DNA of 8,589 bases from CAVPLM01 sp964497095 (GTDB lineage: Bacteria > Actinomycetota > Thermoleophilia > RBG-16-64-13): assembly GCA_964497095.1 (NCBI GenBank), contig CAZCCL010000113.1:1-8589 (forward strand). The letters run 5' to 3'. Each line of letters starts with the position of its first letter. Within the stretch, counting starts at the first letter, position 1. Both the position numbers and the translations under genes were made by a program. The notes below the pieces were generated by a model that saw only the letters and a list, made by a program, of their open reading frames with translations, had not been told where the DNA came from and did not search any database. Shown in pieces: positions 6,521 to 8,589 of the stretch.

Positions 6521-6550
6521 AGTGTAGTGCACAAACGCCCCGGAGGTCAG
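6521..6550 (-). promoter_or_regulatory. Candidate promoter for the epimerase operon
   Basis: On the minus strand, CTGACC (6550-6545, four of six matches to TTGACA) and TACACT (6526-6521, four of six to TATAAT) are 18 nt apart. Transcription would start near 6514, about 25 nt before the Shine-Dalgarno sequence of the epimerase gene. It is back to back with the tRNA-cluster promoter, so the two transcription units diverge from about 6550. Confidence 0.35.
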
Positions 6551-6567
6551 GCGGTGAGCCGATACGC

Positions 6568-6573
6568 TATACT
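6568..6573 (+). promoter_or_regulatory. Candidate -10 box of the tRNA cluster
   Basis: TATACT matches five of six -10 consensus positions and lies 31 nt before the first tRNA, much like the box upstream of the lone tRNA-Pro at 107. No convincing -35 hexamer is seen at normal spacing. Confidence 0.45.
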
Positions 6574-6604
6574 CTCGCGGCCGAAGCCAGAGGCGTGCGG
6601 CTGT

Positions 6605-6681
6605 CGGGACGTGGCGCAGCCTGGTAGCGCACCTGCTTTGGGAGCAGGGGGTCGGAGGTTCAAATCCTCTCGTCCCGACCA
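6605..6681 (+). tRNA. tRNA-Pro(TGG)
   Basis: A complete 77-nt cloverleaf. The acceptor stem is 6605-6611 with 6671-6677, with discriminator A6678 and an encoded CCA at 6679-6681. Anticodon stem 6632-6636 pairs with 6644-6648; the loop TTTGGGA puts anticodon TGG at 6639-6641, which reads CCA and, by wobble, other proline codons. First of three tRNAs in a row, 29 nt before tRNA-Gly. Together with tRNA-Pro(CGG) at 107 it gives this short window two proline isoacceptors. Confidence 0.97.
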
Positions 6682-6710
6682 TGGTTCGGCGGGAGCAGCA
6701 GGCTATGCAG

Positions 6711-6783
6711 GCGGGTGTAGCTCAGCTGGTAGAGCATCGGCCTTCCAAGCCGTTTGTCGCGGGTTCGAGTCCCGTCGCCCGCT
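6711..6783 (+). tRNA. tRNA-Gly(TCC)
   Basis: A 73-nt cloverleaf. The acceptor stem is 6711-6717 with 6776-6782 (one T-G wobble), with discriminator T6783. The loop CTTCCAA gives anticodon TCC at 6744-6746, reading GGA and GGG. CCA is not encoded, unlike both proline tRNAs. The outermost anticodon-stem pair (6737 with 6753) is a T-T mismatch; the other four pairs hold, and the T-loop TTCGAGT is normal, so the gene looks functional. Confidence 0.95.
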
Positions 6784-6823
6784 CTTTCGCCGGTCGAACG
6801 TCGCAGCGGCCGCGATGGCATGT

Positions 6824-6897
<74 letters not shown>

Positions 6898-6983
6898 CTT
6901 CCATTTGCAGGACTTCCACCACATCGACGGGTCCGCTCCTCTCTTCGTCCGGGGCCATTCGGTAGGCATTTGCCGGTCGTTTG

Positions 6984-7047
6984 GAAGTGGCCATGTGAAG
7001 TGGCCACGATACATGCTGCCCACGTATCATGATGAATGAGTATCATT
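6984..7047 (+). promoter_or_regulatory. Repeat-rich upstream region of the molybdoenzyme gene
   Basis: The direct repeat GAAGTGGCCA occurs at 6984-6993 and 6997-7006 (13-nt period). Within it GTGGCCA (6987-6993) and TGGCCAC (7001-7007) form a 7-bp inverted repeat around a 7-nt loop. A second, AT-rich block follows: GTATCAT at 7024-7030 and again at 7040-7046 (16-nt period), with ATGAT (7029-7033) inverted against ATCAT (7042-7046). Such paired sites upstream of a catabolic gene look like operator half-sites. No regulator is identified and no clear -35/-10 pair was found. The 7-bp inverted repeat could instead be a terminator for the tRNA cluster, but no T-run follows. Confidence 0.4.
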
Positions 7048-7095
7048 GCCGCTGTGGGAGCCATGCCTCGAGGGGCTAAGAGGAAGGACAGGATT

Positions 7096-8589
7096 ATGAC
7101 CGAGGTCGAATACGGATACACGTTCTGCGACGGCTGCAACGAAATTCCTTTCTGCGGCATCCGCTTCACCCGCGAGGGCGATGTTGTCACCAGTGTCGAG
7201 TCTTGGCCGGGCTTTCCGGCCGAGCCGCTCTGCTCGAAGGGATACGCGACGCTGCAGAGGCTCTATCATCCCGACCGCCTCATGTACCCGATGAAACGGA
7301 CCAACCCGAAGGGATACTCCGACCCTGGGTTCGCGCGCATCAGTTGGGATGAGGCCTACGAGATGATCGTAGGCCACCTGCAACGCATCAAGGAAGAGCA
7401 CGGACCGCATTCCGTCTTCTTCTACGTGGGTGATCCCAAGGAGCCTCGCGCCGCCGTCCAGCGGCTGGCCGTGGCCTACGGATCTCCGAACTACGGCTGT
7501 GAGAGCTCTACCGCCTGCCGGCGCGCGGCTCAGTTGGCGGAGATGCTCACCTACGGCTTTCCCACGATGGGCAGCCTACCTACGGCCGAGACCAAGGTCA
7601 TGATGATCTGGGGTACCAACCCGGCCTACTCCGGCCAGCCCTACATGTGCCACGGCGTCCTCGCCGACGCCAAGGAGCGGGGCGTCAAGTTCATCGTCAT
7701 CGACCCGCGCAACACCCCCCTGGTCGGCACTCTCGACGCTCTCCATCTGGCTCCCCGCCCGGCCACCGACGCGGCTCTGGCTGCCGGGTTGATGCATGTG
7801 ATCTTCAAGGAGGGACTGGAGGACAAGTCCTTCTGCGAGAACTGGATCCACGGCCTCGACGAACTCAAGGCCTATGTGGCGGATTTCCCGCCCGCACGTG
7901 TGGAGGAGATCACCTGGGTGCCGGCGGACAAGATCGTGGAGGCGGCTCGGCTCTACGCTTCCAACCCCCCGGGTGGTTTTCTGACCGGGGGACAGGGCCC
8001 CACCCACAACCACAACGCCGTCAACAACCACCGGGCTCTGCTGATGGTCCCGGCCGTGTGTGGGGCGATCGACATACCCGGCGGCATCGCCAAGCCCACC
8101 AATCCGCTCGAAGGCTCGGGCGGCCCCTGGGCGGACGGTCCGCCGGCCTTCTGCCTGCGGGAGGACCTGCTCGGCATGAGCGAGCGTCGGCTCGATCTCC
8201 ACGAGTTCCCGGCCTGGGCGGAGAAGATGTTCGAAGTGGAGACCAACCATCTGGTGGAGTGGGCCGAGGACGGCAAGATCAAGGCCTTCCTCGGCTGGGG
8301 TCTCAACACCATGATCTGGGCACAGTCCAAGGATTACCAGAAGGCCATCGAGTCCCTCGAGTTCAGCATGGCCGTCGACTACTTCTACCGGCCCTGGAGC
8401 CACGATATGGTAGATGTCGTCCTACCGGCCGCCATGAACTTCGAACGTAAGGCTCCCTTTGCCGTGCTCGGCCGCACACTGTATGGACGGACTCCTGTTC
8501 CCCCGCAAGGAGAGTGCCGGGAGGACTGGCAGATAGCGCTCGAGATCGGCGACCGCCTCGGCTACGGTGACCTGTTCTACGGGGGCGAT
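7096..8589 (+). CDS. Molybdopterin oxidoreductase (DMSO reductase family), Fe-S containing, 3' end outside window
   Basis: An open frame of 498 codons with no stop before the window edge. The N-terminal Fe-S domain has Cys11, Cys14, Cys20 and Cys46 (CX2CX5CX25C, ending PLCSKGYA). Family landmarks follow: RISWDEAYEMI (81-91), GSPN (129-132) then ESSTACRRA (136-144), MIWGTNP (170-176), FIVIDPRNT (199-207) and GGQGPTHNHNAVNNHR in the cofactor-binding core. Cys141 sits where the family's Mo/W ligand is found. The C-terminal dinucleotide-binding domain is missing. There is no Tat or Sec signal, so it should be cytoplasmic, unlike most respiratory members; formate dehydrogenase is unlikely because it would show Sec/Cys-His in another motif. 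Acetylene hydratase-like or hydroxylase/dehydroxylase-type members are plausible, with substrate unknown. ATG at 7096 has GGAAGG at 7082-7087, 8 nt upstream. No partner Fe-S or membrane subunit lies in view; any would be to the right. Confidence 0.88.
   Translation, partial: MTEVEYGYTFCDGCNEIPFCGIRFTREGDVVTSVESWPGFPAEPLCSKGYATLQRLYHPDRLMYPMKRTNPKGYSDPGFARISWDEAYEMIVGHLQRIKEEHGPHSVFFYVGDPKEPRAAVQRLAVAYGSPNYGCESSTACRRAAQLAEMLTYGFPTMGSLPTAETKVMMIWGTNPAYSGQPYMCHGVLADAKERGVKFIVIDPRNTPLVGTLDALHLAPRPATDAALAAGLMHVIFKEGLEDKSFCENWIHGLDELKAYVADFPPARVEEITWVPADKIVEAARLYASNPPGGFLTGGQGPTHNHNAVNNHRALLMVPAVCGAIDIPGGIAKPTNPLEGSGGPWADGPPAFCLREDLLGMSERRLDLHEFPAWAEKMFEVETNHLVEWAEDGKIKAFLGWGLNTMIWAQSKDYQKAIESLEFSMAVDYFYRPWSHDMVDVVLPAAMNFERKAPFAVLGRTLYGRTPVPPQGECREDWQIALEIGDRLGYGDLFYGGD

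Noticed and set aside
6478..6534. N-terminal extension of the epimerase from a GTG at 6534
   Set aside because: The 19 extra residues precede the Rossmann strand without family similarity, while a strong ribosome-binding site lies just before the TTG at 6477.
6898..7095. Genomic island or integration at the tRNA-Arg 3' end
   Set aside because: No integrase, no repeated copy of the tRNA 3' end and no sharp composition change are visible in the window; the right side is cut off too soon to judge.
7576..8450. Long open frames on both strands inside the molybdoenzyme region (minus 7576-8403, plus 7647-8450)
   Set aside because: Both lie inside the molybdopterin oxidoreductase reading frame, which carries clear family motifs throughout; the others show none and reflect GC-rich codon bias.

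Overview
The window is GC-rich, uses GTG and TTG starts, and has compact genes with 4-bp start/stop overlaps. It also carries an ECF sigma factor with a zinc-finger anti-sigma partner. Together these suggest a high-GC bacterium, most likely a deep-branching, poorly cultured member of the Actinomycetota; this is an inference from style and gene families, not a phylogenetic result. A run of exactly 100 N flanked by two identical 55-bp ends shows that the sequence is a scaffold from a short-read assembly, probably a metagenome bin.

Layout. (1) Bases 1-255 hold a tRNA-Pro(CGG) with a -10-like box upstream and a 7-bp GAGA hairpin downstream. (2) Bases 256-2087, minus strand, are a translationally coupled pair: an ECF sigma factor, then a membrane anti-sigma factor with a long extracytoplasmic part. 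(3) Bases 2108-2375 are a divergent promoter region. (4) Bases 2376-3109, plus strand, encode a DUF1844 protein whose Ala/Thr/Glu/Pro tail is built from tandem repeats and is broken by the assembly gap. (5) Bases 3232-5017, plus strand, are a two-gene unit: 5'-methylthioadenosine phosphorylase (mtnP) and a PfkB-family sugar kinase 7 nt downstream. (6) Bases 5141-6477, minus strand, are a second coupled pair: a GalE-like NAD-dependent sugar-nucleotide epimerase (TTG start) and a small RD-rich protein of unknown function (GTG start). (7) Bases 6568-6897, plus strand, are a tRNA cluster, Pro(TGG)-Gly(TCC)-Arg(TCT). (8) From 7096 to the window end runs a molybdopterin oxidoreductase with an N-terminal Fe-S motif. 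It is open at the right edge, so a search that requires a stop codon would miss it.

How the genes fit together. The sigma/anti-sigma pair should sense an envelope or extracellular signal. mtnP and the kinase suggest purine and methylthio-sugar salvage, perhaps through a phosphorylated pentose route. The epimerase suggests cell-surface sugar synthesis. The molybdoenzyme has no Tat or Sec signal, so it is expected in the cytoplasm; it has an unusual CX2CX5C spacing and a Cys at the expected metal-ligand position. I see no CRISPR array, insertion sequence, phage gene or toxin-antitoxin module. The parts most worth following up are the molybdoenzyme and its repeat-rich upstream region, the mtnP-kinase pair, and the assembly gap inside the repeat tail.
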